From: Bacillota bacterium
Lineage (GTDB): Bacteria > Bacillota_I > Bacilli_A > RFN20 > CAG-288
Reading direction: 5' to 3'
NCBI GenBank assembly: GCA_023459795.1
Contig: JAEWSP010000003.1
Span: 1 to 64,000, forward strand
DNA length: 64,000 nucleotides
Part shown: in pieces, positions 42,506-51,392 of the stretch
Position numbering within the stretch: position 1 is the stretch's first letter
How the letters are laid out: the number at the start of each line of letters is the position of its first letter
Program-made: the position numbers and the translations under genes
Notes under the pieces: generated by a model
The model's input: only the letters and a program-made list of their open reading frames with translations
The model's database searches: none
Told to the model about the DNA's origin: nothing

Positions 42506-44473
42506 ATGGAAAAAGGACTGGAACTGAAGAATATATCATTCGGCTACGGAGAGAAGAAGATCCTGGAAGGAATCAATGTCTCTTTTCCAAAAGCCGGCCT
42601 TGTCGTTCTCCTAGGACGTTCCGGAAGCGGAAAGACTACCTTCCTGTCTCTCTGCTCCGGACTTCTCAAGCCCCAGGAAGGAGAGATCCAGAATCATTTC
42701 GGAAAAGAGCCTGCTCTCTGCTTCCAGTCTCCGCTTCTTCTCTCCTATCTGAATGTAGAAGAGAATATCCTTCTCCCCTTGGAAAGCAAAGGGATCGAAG
42801 GGAGCAAGGAAAAGGTCCAGGAAGTCCTTGCCGAAGTCGGTCTATCCGGATACGAAGAGCGATCCGTTTCTTCTCTTTCCGGAGGAGAAAAAATCCGGGT
42901 CTCCTTGGCCCGGGCATTGGTCCAGGATTCTCCTTTTCTCCTCCTCGATGAACCGACCGGCGGACTAGACAGCCGGAATTCCAGATCTGTCTATGCCTTG
43001 CTGAAGAAACTATCCGAGACAAGGCTTCTTCTCGTTGTCACCCATGACGAAAAAGAAGCCAGGGAGTATTCACTTCTCTCTTATGAGCTGAAGGATAGGA
43101 ACATAGTCTTAACCAGCAAGAAAGAGTATATAGAGACTCCTTCTACCTGTTCCCGACCTTCGCAGTCAGAAAGAGGTTGCTTTTCCTTGAAAAGCTCTAT
43201 CCGAATCAACTACAAGTTCCTGAAGAGGCATAAGATAAGAGTCTCTTTCTGCGTCTTCTTCCTCAGTTTTTCCTTGTCTCTGCTCTCCCTCGGATTGAAT
43301 CTGTACCGGAATCTGGATAGGACTCTTCCTTCCTTCTTCTCTTCCTATCTCTCCTATCCCGTGATGAGCCTTTCCGAGAATCGGACTATCACGGATGACG
43401 GAAACCTGACTTTGAAGCAATCCACCTTGCCGAAGAAGAAAAGCATAAAGGATATGGGGATTGATTGCTACTATCCGGACTTAGGGTATTTCCTCCCTTC
43501 CTACAATGAGCTTTCCGTAAACAGACGGTACCAGGACGTTCTCTTCTCTCCCGTTCTTCATATGGAGAAGTCCGTGCTGAAGGAAGGAAGGATAGCCAGG
43601 AATGCCAAGGAAGCAGTCGTGAATGCTTCCTTCCTGGACTGCTTCCATATAACTTCCCAGGAAGCCATCGGAAAAAGCTTCCGTATCGTCCATTCCTCTC
43701 TTCTGTATCTGGAAGACAAGGAAAGCAAAGACCTTGTAAAAGCAGTCTTTCCTTTTACGATCGTCGGGATCTCTAGCGAGTCCTCCTTCTTCAACGAACC
43801 GACTCTCTATTATCCTTACTTCCCGGTCCTGGAATCCCTCGGGGAATATATAGCCGTAGATTTAAGCGAGGAATGCAAGGAGGAAGTCTCGGCCAGGAAT
43901 GTCCTGGAATGGTCTTTGAACTCCTCGAGCGATATCACCGGAAGGAAAATCCTCTTCGAATCGAAGGACCCTTTTTCAACGAAGGAAAAGGCAAAGAAGG
44001 ATGAGAACCTGGTTCTAGGGAGCAAGGTGCTGGAGGTCTATTCTTCAACCAAGGAGCTTTTCGTCTCCCTCTCCAAGGTCTTAGGGCTTTTCCTGGTCCT
44101 CTCCCTGTTTTCGGCCGTGATGCTGGAATTCCTTTCCGTCTACTCCCTCTACTCCAATAACCTCCGTCTTTTTGCTTTGTCCAAGGCTTTCACCAGGGAT
44201 AAAAAAGGACTCCTAAGGATTGCTTCCGGCACCGGTCTTCTTTTCTTTGTTTTTACGCTTCTCCTCACTGCTTTTCTCTCCCTTTCCGGCGAGGGGATAA
44301 TCCGTTTTATCCTTTCCCGGCTTGGAATGCCTCCTCTTCTGGTGCCTTTCGATCTTCTTTCCTATCTTCCGGTTCTTTTCCTGGTCTTCCTTCTTTCCGC
44401 CCTCTCTGCCCTTCTTCCTCTTTCCAGGATCCGGGATTCTTCCCTGAAGAAGGAACTGGAGGCAGAAGAATGA
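42506..44473 (+). CDS. MacB-like ABC transporter, ATPase fused to permease
   Basis: A 655-residue fusion. The ATPase part has Walker A GRSGSGKTT near 36-44, signature SLSGGEKIRVSLARAL near 127-142, Walker B LLLDEPTGGLD near 149-159 and VTHDEKEA near 182. The permease part begins with a helix near 250-270, has an extracytoplasmic domain to about 530 and three helices to the end. All ATPase motifs are complete. A good AGGAG site precedes the ATG. It overlaps the next transporter gene by four bases, so the two probably make a heterodimer. Confidence 0.85.
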   Translation: MEKGLELKNISFGYGEKKILEGINVSFPKAGLVVLLGRSGSGKTTFLSLCSGLLKPQEGEIQNHFGKEPALCFQSPLLLSYLNVEENILLPLESKGIEGSKEKVQEVLAEVGLSGYEERSVSSLSGGEKIRVSLARALVQDSPFLLLDEPTGGLDSRNSRSVYALLKKLSETRLLLVVTHDEKEAREYSLLSYELKDRNIVLTSKKEYIETPSTCSRPSQSERGCFSLKSSIRINYKFLKRHKIRVSFCVFFLSFSLSLLSLGLNLYRNLDRTLPSFFSSYLSYPVMSLSENRTITDDGNLTLKQSTLPKKKSIKDMGIDCYYPDLGYFLPSYNELSVNRRYQDVLFSPVLHMEKSVLKEGRIARNAKEAVVNASFLDCFHITSQEAIGKSFRIVHSSLLYLEDKESKDLVKAVFPFTIVGISSESSFFNEPTLYYPYFPVLESLGEYIAVDLSEECKEEVSARNVLEWSLNSSSDITGRKILFESKDPFSTKEKAKKDENLVLGSKVLEVYSSTKELFVSLSKVLGLFLVLSLFSAVMLEFLSVYSLYSNNLRLFALSKAFTRDKKGLLRIASGTGLLFFVFTLLLTAFLSLSGEGIIRFILSRLGMPPLLVPFDLLSYLPVLFLVFLLSALSALLPLSRIRDSSLKKELEAEE

Positions 44474-47295
44474 GTCTTGCATTATCCCATGTCTACCAGA
44501 AATACCCGGGAAGCAAGGAAGAGACCTTGAAGGATATCTCCTATTCCTTTCCGGATACCGGCCTTTTCTTCCTGATCGGAAAGTCCGGTAGCGGAAAGAC
44601 GACCCTTCTTTCCCTTCTCGGCCTTATGGACAGGAACTATAGGGGGAGGATCTCCTATCAGGGAAAAGATTTTTCTTCCTTCTCCAGGAAGGAAGAAGAG
44701 GATTACCGTTTCTTCCAGGTCTCCTTTGCTTTCCAGGACTTCCAGGTAGAGGAGAAGGATACGGTCCACAATATCCTGAGAGAAGCTCTTTCCATTACGA
44801 CCCTCTCCCCAGAAAGCCAGGAGGAGAGGATAGGTTTCCTCCTTCGGAAAGTCGGTCTCTTGGAGAAGAAGGATGCCCTCTTCTCCACCTTATCGGGAGG
44901 AGAGAAGAAAAGAATCTCTCTGGTACGATCCCTGCTTAGGGACAACTCTGTGGTACTCCTGGACGAACCGCTGACCTCCCTGAACTGCGGCTTAAGAAAA
45001 GAGATCACTTCCCTTCTTCTGGAGCAGTCAAAGAAAAGGCTCTTGATTGCTATTACCCACGAAGAAGAGGAAATACCCAAAGAGGCAGCTGTCCTACGTC
45101 TAGAAGACGGAAGACTGATAGAAGAAAGAAAAGGAGAAACATCCGGACAATTATTGACACCTAAGTATCAGAGACGTTCCTTTTCCGGACTTCCGCTTTG
45201 GAAGAAGCTGTTAGAGACCTTCCGTGTCCAGAAAGAATACCTGGCTCTGACCTTCCTCTCCTTGACCGTATCCCTTTTTGCCGTCAGCTTCTCCTTCCTC
45301 CTGTCCGGAGGAGTGAAGGATTCCCTTTCGGCATCCCTTTCTTCCTATATGGAGGAGAATTCCCTGGTCGTCAGGGAAAACGAGACGGGGCTACTTGGAG
45401 AAGGGTATACGCTTTCCTCCTTCGGGGATGCCAAAGGGATTGAAGCCAGGCAAAGGGAGAACATCCTTGCCGCCAAGGACATCTACCTGACCAATCCGGA
45501 TCTTCTCCTTCCGGAGCAGAAGCAGGTCTCCCTCCTTTTCCATGGAAAGAGCCTGAAAGTAGACGGACTCGACCTTTCCTCTTTCCTGGAAGCGGAGCTT
45601 CCCGGGGAAGTGAAGGGAGAAGAAAGGCTTTATCAGTCCAAGGAGAAGACAGGGAAAGATATTGTCCTAGGTGCCAGCCCTTCGTTCCTAAGGATCCTCT
45701 ATCAGCTTCTTTCCGGGAAGGAGAGCAACGCCATCGACTCCTTCTTCTACCGGGACCTTCTGGAGAGGATAGAAAGCAATTCCCTTTCCCTGAGGGTACA
45801 GGCAGCAAGACGGGAATGGTCCTATTACCTGGATGACTCCTACCGGGTATCCGGATTCGTGGTCTCCGACCATGCCTTCCTTCTTTCGGAAGACCCCCTA
45901 TTTGCAAACAGCTTCGTCCATGACGTCCTCCATTTCCAGGAATACTACACCGGGGAAAGAACCGATTATCCGGCCTCTTTGGAGAAAGGAATCGGCCTCA
46001 TCGTAAGACCGGAAAAGGAAGAAGCCTTCCTAAGGTCGTTCCTAGCCGACAGCAAGGCAGATGCCTTTGCTCTTTTCCCTCTTTCCAATCAGGTCCATTA
46101 CCGGAAAGAGGATATCCTCACCCATAACCGCTTCCTCCTCTACAAGGACTATACGGAGAAGCTCTCCTATTCCCGGATGGAGGAATACAAAAAGAAGAAC
46201 AGCGGCATAAAGGATGTCTCCTATTCGACTCCTTTCTTTACCTATACGGCAAACGGCTATGTCTCCGGATTCACCAAGCCGTTCTTCTTCTCCCTCAACA
46301 AGGAGAAGCTGAACGCCTTGGAGGACGAAAACCTCTATTCCGAGGAAGACCTCGGTCTTTTCCAGAGCCAGCAGATGAAAGCGGAAGAAGGCACCTATAC
46401 CGCCGATCTTCTCTCCAGCATGCAGAAAGGAGGCTTGAAGTTCCATTCCCTGGAACGGGAGGATTCCTCCCTTCTCTATGGCAGGAAGCCTCAGAATGCC
46501 GGAGAGATTGCCATTTCCTCTTCTTTTGCTTCTACTCTTTTCAAGGCCCCGGAGAAAGCCTGCGGGGAAGAGCTCCATGTCCTGGTGCTCGTAGAGACGA
46601 AGAAGACCGGAGATAAGTACCAGAACCGTTTTTCGGAAGGGAAGCTGAAGATCACCGGAATCTACAAGAGCGAGGAGCTAGTCCTCTATCAGGATTCCCT
46701 CTTCCCTCTCTGCTACAGCTTCCTCCATTTTCCTCTTGCCCCATCCGAAATCGGCATCACGGAAGCTCTCTTCCATGTCGACCTATCCAAGAAAAGCGAG
46801 GAGCAGTATCTAGACGAAGTCCGGAAGCTTGGTCCGTTCCAAGGGAACTTCCCGATGCTTTCCATGCTCCAGGATATCGAGAAGACCATGAAGAACCTGA
46901 GCAACGCCTTCCTCCTCTTCTCCATCCTTTCCGTAATCTCTTCTGCCTTCCTCTTCTCCCTTTCCCTCTCCCTGATCCTGGAGAAGGAGAGGAAACAGAT
47001 AGGAGTCGAACTGTCTTTGGGTTTCCATAGAAAGGAGATCCTCCGCTTCCTTTTTCTCTTCTCTTCCTGGATTGGAATAATCAGCTTCCTTTCTTCCCTT
47101 GTATTAACGCTTTTTGCCCGCCGTTCCTTGTTCCAGGAGCTTGGAAACCTCCTTTCCGTTACCCGTACAAGCCTTCTTCCCTTCCTGGTTTCCGGAATCC
47201 TTTCTTTGTTCCTAATTTGTTCCACTTTCTTCGTTATTTGGAGAAAAACAAAGGAAATCAGTCCAAAAGAGGCCTTAACACGCCCGGAACTGTAA
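44470..47295 (+). CDS. Large MacB-like ABC transporter, ATPase fused to permease
   Basis: A 941-residue fusion. The ATPase has Walker A GKSGSGKTT near 34-42, signature TLSGGEKKRISLVRSLL near 140-156, Walker B VVLLDEPLTSLN near 160-171 and ITHEEEE near 195. A helix near 255-278 is followed by an unusually long extracytoplasmic domain (about 280-800) and three C-terminal helices (about 815-935). GGAGG lies six bases before the ATG inside the upstream gene. The large outer domain suggests a bulky ligand or an antimicrobial-sensing role, which is inference. Confidence 0.83.
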   Translation: MSLALSHVYQKYPGSKEETLKDISYSFPDTGLFFLIGKSGSGKTTLLSLLGLMDRNYRGRISYQGKDFSSFSRKEEEDYRFFQVSFAFQDFQVEEKDTVHNILREALSITTLSPESQEERIGFLLRKVGLLEKKDALFSTLSGGEKKRISLVRSLLRDNSVVLLDEPLTSLNCGLRKEITSLLLEQSKKRLLIAITHEEEEIPKEAAVLRLEDGRLIEERKGETSGQLLTPKYQRRSFSGLPLWKKLLETFRVQKEYLALTFLSLTVSLFAVSFSFLLSGGVKDSLSASLSSYMEENSLVVRENETGLLGEGYTLSSFGDAKGIEARQRENILAAKDIYLTNPDLLLPEQKQVSLLFHGKSLKVDGLDLSSFLEAELPGEVKGEERLYQSKEKTGKDIVLGASPSFLRILYQLLSGKESNAIDSFFYRDLLERIESNSLSLRVQAARREWSYYLDDSYRVSGFVVSDHAFLLSEDPLFANSFVHDVLHFQEYYTGERTDYPASLEKGIGLIVRPEKEEAFLRSFLADSKADAFALFPLSNQVHYRKEDILTHNRFLLYKDYTEKLSYSRMEEYKKKNSGIKDVSYSTPFFTYTANGYVSGFTKPFFFSLNKEKLNALEDENLYSEEDLGLFQSQQMKAEEGTYTADLLSSMQKGGLKFHSLEREDSSLLYGRKPQNAGEIAISSSFASTLFKAPEKACGEELHVLVLVETKKTGDKYQNRFSEGKLKITGIYKSEELVLYQDSLFPLCYSFLHFPLAPSEIGITEALFHVDLSKKSEEQYLDEVRKLGPFQGNFPMLSMLQDIEKTMKNLSNAFLLFSILSVISSAFLFSLSLSLILEKERKQIGVELSLGFHRKEILRFLFLFSSWIGIISFLSSLVLTLFARRSLFQELGNLLSVTRTSLLPFLVSGILSLFLICSTFFVIWRKTKEISPKEALTRPEL

Positions 47296-47398
47296 CCGTT
47301 TTCAAATTTTTCGGTAAAAAAAACACGCCAATCCGTTTCGTTTATGGTATATTCTATCTAGCGTTTCATAGGAAGCGCAAAAGAAAGGGTTTGTTACA

Positions 47399-47602
47399 AT
47401 GAAGGGTACTGTAAAGAAGTTCGACAAGGAGAAGGGCTACGGATTCATCACTGGCGAGGATACCAAGGATTATTTCTTCCACTATTCTCAGCTTATGATG
47501 GATGGCTTCAAGACTGCTGAAGTTGGTCAGAAGGTTGAGTTCGACGCCACGACCACTGAAAAGGGTCTCAGAGCCAACAACATCCACCTCGTTCAGGACT
47601 AG
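47399..47602 (+). CDS. cspA: Cold-shock-domain RNA-binding protein
   Basis: A 67-residue OB-fold RNA chaperone. RNP1 is KGYGFIT near 12-18; RNP2 reads DYFFHYS near 24-30, where the second residue is Tyr instead of the usual Ile or Val. AAAGGG lies eight bases before the ATG. The 45-base T/A-rich leader may be temperature responsive, as in other csp genes. Single gene closed by a strong terminator. Confidence 0.93.
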   Translation: MKGTVKKFDKEKGYGFITGEDTKDYFFHYSQLMMDGFKTAEVGQKVEFDATTTEKGLRANNIHLVQD

Positions 47603-47660
47603 TTCCTGCCGGATGGTGTCTAGCTACTTGTCTTTGAATCAAATAGCTGAACTCTAAAAG

Positions 47661-47684
47661 CCGCTCCGCAAGGAGCGGTTTTTT
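47661..47684 (+). terminator. Terminator of cspA
   Basis: CCGCTCC and GGAGCGG around a GCAA tetraloop, followed by TTTTTT. Confidence 0.9.
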
Positions 47685-47697
47685 CTTGTTCCAAAGG

Positions 47698-47725
47698 AAA
47701 AACGGCCGTCCAAGGAGGACGGCCG
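47698..47725 (-). terminator. Terminator of the GH94 gene
   Basis: On the minus strand CGGCCGTCC and GGACGGCCG form a nine-pair stem followed by TTTTTCC. Confidence 0.85.
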
Positions 47726-47731
47726 CATCCG

Positions 47732-50650
47732 CTAATACTGGATTTCAATAAGGGAAGGGATATCGTCTAGAGAGAAGAGAGGACCGGATTCCTTCCCGTC
47801 GGCTTTGATCCGGCTTGGCTTTTCATAGGAGGAGCGGTCACTAATCCGGACTTCGACTTTCTTTCCGGCAAGGATTACAGAATAGGAAACCTTCCCGAAG
47901 TGGACCGGGACAAGAGGGGAAAGCCGGAATCCTCCCGGAACAAAGGCAAGTCCGAGCATATCGACCAGGCATAAGGTAAGCCAGGTCGCTGTTCCGCTAA
48001 GAACCGGCCCGATGTTCTCTTCCGTAAGGGAATTGTTGTACTGGGTGCAGAAACGGGGATTGCCTTTGGTCTTCTCCGGATGCTCCAGCGTCTTGTAAGG
48101 GAGAGTCACGGAAAGGATATGGTCGATGTCTTCTCCGATTCCGGAAAGGAGGATAGGATCCTTCTCCTCCTTCTCCCAGCATAGGAATGCCTTAAGGGAC
48201 ATCATCATGGCATGCTTGAAGACACCGCCGTTCTCCCTGTCTCCGGGATAGTAGTGGTCCGTAGCGGAGTCCTTGGCACCGGCACGGGAAAGATCCGAAA
48301 TGGTGCAGAGCCGGAAGCCGGCCGGGCACTTCAGATAACGGTCCACGATTGGAAGCATGCTCTTCTTCTCTTCTTCCGTAGCAACGCCAGAAAGCACTGC
48401 CCAGGAGAAGCTGTTCAGGTAGTAGGAGCCGTCGATCTCTTCGGAAAGGGAAAGTCCGTCTCCCCTGCTTCCGATATAGGTGCTGTTCTTCTCGTTCTTC
48501 CGGTTGATCAGCACCCGGCAGTAATAACCGTTTTGGAAAGCATTCCTATGAAGGGATGCTTCTAGCTCCTCGTTTCTCTGGAGGTACTTCTTCCGGTCGT
48601 CTTCTTTTCCGAGAAGTCCGGAAAGGACTGCCATATCCTTGAGGTTGATGGAAAGGAGGAATCCGTTCATGACGGATTCCGAATAGTCGCTTTCCAAGGG
48701 CGTTCCGAAAGGCTGCTTCTTCTCCTCGATCTGCTTATAATAGGCTTTTTCCTTCTCCGGACCGTCCAGATAGTCCGGATCGATCCTAAGGCAGTCGTTC
48801 CAGTCGGCACGGTCCAGAAGCGGTATCTGATGCCGGCCTACGGAAATCCATCCGGAGTAGAGGAGGATAGCCTTGAGGGTTTCGTACAAGCTTCTCTTCT
48901 TCTCGCTTCCCGCAACCTTGAACCGGGAAGAAAGAATCCCCTTGTCGCCGGTTAGGAGGATGTATTTATAGACGAGAGGGAGAAGCCAGAGGCCGTCATC
49001 GCTGCACATGCCAGGCTCCTTTCCGACATAGAAGAAGTTATGGTTCACGTATCCGAATTCAAAGACGTTCTCGATCCAGGAAGAAAGAAGCATAACGAAT
49101 TCTTCCTTCTTTCCGCAAGCAAGGAAATAATAGATGGAGGCATAAAGATCCTGGATTTCCCTGAACCCTGTCTCCCGGTATCCCTTCTGGGTCATAGCAA
49201 AGGAACGGGAAACGAAAGTCTGGTATCTGACCTGGAAAGGAAGAGTAGAGTTCATATACCCCTGGAAATAGGGATCCTTGGCTTCTTCGATCTGCAGGAA
49301 GCGGCAGTAATCCCTGTGTGTCTGCTTCACCTTCTTCTCTTCTTTCTCGACTGCGTCATGATCCTTGAAGAAACTAAGGAGGTTAGCAATCTGTTCCTTC
49401 GTCTTCTTCTCGTCCCCGTCTCCTTTAGTTTCCAAAGCATCGACAGAGCCGGTGAAGGTATCGATGTTTTCTTTTCCAAGAGGAGCCAAGGAGAAGCACT
49501 TCCCCAAGGCAAAGAAATTCGGCCCTTTCAGAGACAAGGCATTATCCAGGTTCAGAAGCCCGGCCGGATGGGATAGATCCCCGCCGTTGAGGAATCCGTA
49601 GTAGGAGGTCGAAATGGAATCGAAGAATCCTTCGTCGTCCTTCAGGACGACGAACTTCTTCTGCCTCTTGAAGTATTCCGCATAATAATGGGGAACATAG
49701 GCAATAGGTTTTCCGGATTCCGATAGAATCTGTCCCTGGGAAACTACTGTCGAATAGATAACATCCTCTTTCTGACAGTCCGGATTGGAGAATCCGAACA
49801 TACCGGTATAGACAATCCGGATGTCTCTCTTCTTGCTTGAAAGGTTCTCTATCTGGATAGTCTGGATCTCTATAGCATCCGGTAGCCCCTTCTCCTGCGG
49901 GGAAAGGAAGATAGTACGGCGGATCTTCAGCCCTTCCTTAATCTCGGCATCGATTTTTGTGACATTGGCCTTATTGGTCGTCGTCATCTTCACGGTGTTG
50001 CCAAGGACGGCTCCGGAATAGAAAATCTGCTTTCCGTCTTCGATAAGATAGAACTGTCGGTTTGCAGGATGCCCGTTCTCCTCCGGGGAAATCCCCCAGG
50101 AAGTTGCAAGGACCTGGTAACCGGCCTGGGCGCGGAAGGATCCTCCCCCGAACCTTGTAGTCACGCTCTTCGGAGTAGCCTGCAGAGGATCCGAGAATCC
50201 GGTCCTGTCTCCTAGAAGAAGGTTCACTCCGTAATGGACTCCGACATCAGGAAGAGTCAGATCCAGGACCTGGCTTCCGTCCTTGAGGAGTTCCCCTCCG
50301 TAGGTATCGAAATGCCGGATAACAGAAAGAATCTTCTCCTTGTCCGGAAGGGAAAGGGATTCTCCCTTTCCGTCGGTCAGGAAAACATCCTTCCCGTTAT
50401 CGGAAAGGAGATAGCTTTCCCCCTTCTTAAAAGACTGCAGCGTCTGGAGGAAGAAATCCTTGTTGCAGAGTTCTTCCAGAACCGGAGCCTTCTTGCCGCT
50501 AACTCCTTTCAAGGACAAGAAAGAAACCGGGTCGAGCGATAAGATCCTGACATCCCGGAAGGACTCCGTCTTCTCAGACGGGTAAGCCTTCTTAAGCCAG
50601 GAGGGAAGAAGTTCCCTTCTCTCCCTGGCGTTCTCGAGTTCCCATTTCAT
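47732..50650 (-). CDS. GH94 family glycoside phosphorylase-like protein
   Basis: A 972-residue protein matching the cellobiose/chitobiose phosphorylase family (GH94), which splits beta-glucosides with phosphate to give sugar 1-phosphates. The N-terminal beta-sandwich region (FGGGSFRAQAG near 165) is followed by a helical barrel with the catalytic DWNDCL near 616-621, GDRENGGVFKHA near 810-821 and SGTATWLTL near 895. The first 100 residues are extra and unlike the usual family. Product sugar 1-phosphate could feed pgcA. Substrate cannot be named. The promoter -10 ends only eight bases before the ATG. Confidence 0.82.
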   Translation of the reverse strand: MKWELENARERRELLPSWLKKAYPSEKTESFRDVRILSLDPVSFLSLKGVSGKKAPVLEELCNKDFFLQTLQSFKKGESYLLSDNGKDVFLTDGKGESLSLPDKEKILSVIRHFDTYGGELLKDGSQVLDLTLPDVGVHYGVNLLLGDRTGFSDPLQATPKSVTTRFGGGSFRAQAGYQVLATSWGISPEENGHPANRQFYLIEDGKQIFYSGAVLGNTVKMTTTNKANVTKIDAEIKEGLKIRRTIFLSPQEKGLPDAIEIQTIQIENLSSKKRDIRIVYTGMFGFSNPDCQKEDVIYSTVVSQGQILSESGKPIAYVPHYYAEYFKRQKKFVVLKDDEGFFDSISTSYYGFLNGGDLSHPAGLLNLDNALSLKGPNFFALGKCFSLAPLGKENIDTFTGSVDALETKGDGDEKKTKEQIANLLSFFKDHDAVEKEEKKVKQTHRDYCRFLQIEEAKDPYFQGYMNSTLPFQVRYQTFVSRSFAMTQKGYRETGFREIQDLYASIYYFLACGKKEEFVMLLSSWIENVFEFGYVNHNFFYVGKEPGMCSDDGLWLLPLVYKYILLTGDKGILSSRFKVAGSEKKRSLYETLKAILLYSGWISVGRHQIPLLDRADWNDCLRIDPDYLDGPEKEKAYYKQIEEKKQPFGTPLESDYSESVMNGFLLSINLKDMAVLSGLLGKEDDRKKYLQRNEELEASLHRNAFQNGYYCRVLINRKNEKNSTYIGSRGDGLSLSEEIDGSYYLNSFSWAVLSGVATEEEKKSMLPIVDRYLKCPAGFRLCTISDLSRAGAKDSATDHYYPGDRENGGVFKHAMMMSLKAFLCWEKEEKDPILLSGIGEDIDHILSVTLPYKTLEHPEKTKGNPRFCTQYNNSLTEENIGPVLSGTATWLTLCLVDMLGLAFVPGGFRLSPLVPVHFGKVSYSVILAGKKVEVRISDRSSYEKPSRIKADGKESGPLFSLDDIPSLIEIQY

Positions 50651-50658
50651 ATGCCTTC

Positions 50659-50687
50659 ATTATAGTACAGGAAAGGACTTTCTTAAA
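50659..50687 (-). promoter_or_regulatory. Promoter of the GH94 gene, close to the start codon
   Basis: TTTAAG and a perfect TATAAT 17 bases apart on the minus strand. Only eight bases separate the -10 from the ATG, suggesting a leaderless message. Confidence 0.5.
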
Positions 50688-50710
50688 CGTTTTCGCTTGT
50701 GTTTCGGATT

Positions 50711-51349
50711 CTATCCTGCTTCTTCCTTTTCCCCGTCCTTGACAAGGAAGAAAGAGAAAAGAAGAACAAGGGAGTAGATCAGAAGAAGAAGGAAGAAGAA
50801 TAGGATGCAGTTCTCCGTCTCTTTTCCGAAGGTGGAAAGAACAAGGGGAAGGAAGCATCCTAAAAGGAAGGAAAGGCAAAGGAAAGAATAGGAAACAATC
50901 CTATATAGCCTTCTTTTTTCTTTTTCCTTCTCCCCCAGGGCAAAAAGAAACAGAGAAGAAGCAAGAAGGATAGACACCCCGAACTGGAGATACCCGCCTC
51001 TCTTCTCCTCTCCCGTAAACAGAAGGAAAGCAAATATCAGGGCAAGGACCAGAAGGAAGGAAAGAAGAAACAGGACGAAGGAGGAAAAGAGGGAAGGAAA
51101 AGACTTCTTCTTCCGGAAGACAACGAGAAGGATCCCGGTAACCAGGAAGAAAACAGCAAGGAAGAGGGATTCATAGGAAAGAAGAATCGAGGAACTGAGG
51201 GAGGAAGTAAGGGACAGCTCTTCTTTGTAGAGAGAAAAAATGCGGAGGAAAAGAAGAAAGAAGAAAACGGAAAGAAGAGCAGAGAAGATGCCATAGGAAA
51301 GAGAAAGGATAGTCTCTTTCCGGGATGCCTTACTTGGATTATTTTCCAT
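50711..51349 (-). CDS. Unknown six-helix membrane protein
   Basis: Not recognised. A 212-residue, very hydrophobic protein, rich in Phe, Leu and Ser, with about six transmembrane helices and a charged loop near 70-76 and 135-145 (KEKEKRR). GGAGGAG precedes the ATG. It lies between the terminator of the 454-residue gene and the GH94 promoter. No motif for transport or catalysis was seen. Confidence 0.65.
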   Translation of the reverse strand: MENNPSKASRKETILSLSYGIFSALLSVFFFLLFLRIFSLYKEELSLTSSLSSSILLSYESLFLAVFFLVTGILLVVFRKKKSFPSLFSSFVLFLLSFLLVLALIFAFLLFTGEEKRGGYLQFGVSILLASSLFLFALGEKEKEKRRLYRIVSYSFLCLSFLLGCFLPLVLSTFGKETENCILFFFLLLLIYSLVLLFSFFLVKDGEKEEAG

Positions 51350-51363
51350 TTTCTCCTCCTATC

Positions 51364-51386
51364 AAAAAGGACTTCCAAGGAAGTCC
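51364..51386 (-). terminator. Terminator after the 454-residue gene
   Basis: On the minus strand GGACTTCC and GGAAGTCC form a near-perfect palindrome followed by TTTTTG, just before the next ribosome site. Confidence 0.65.
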
Positions 51387-51392
51387 CAAGCA

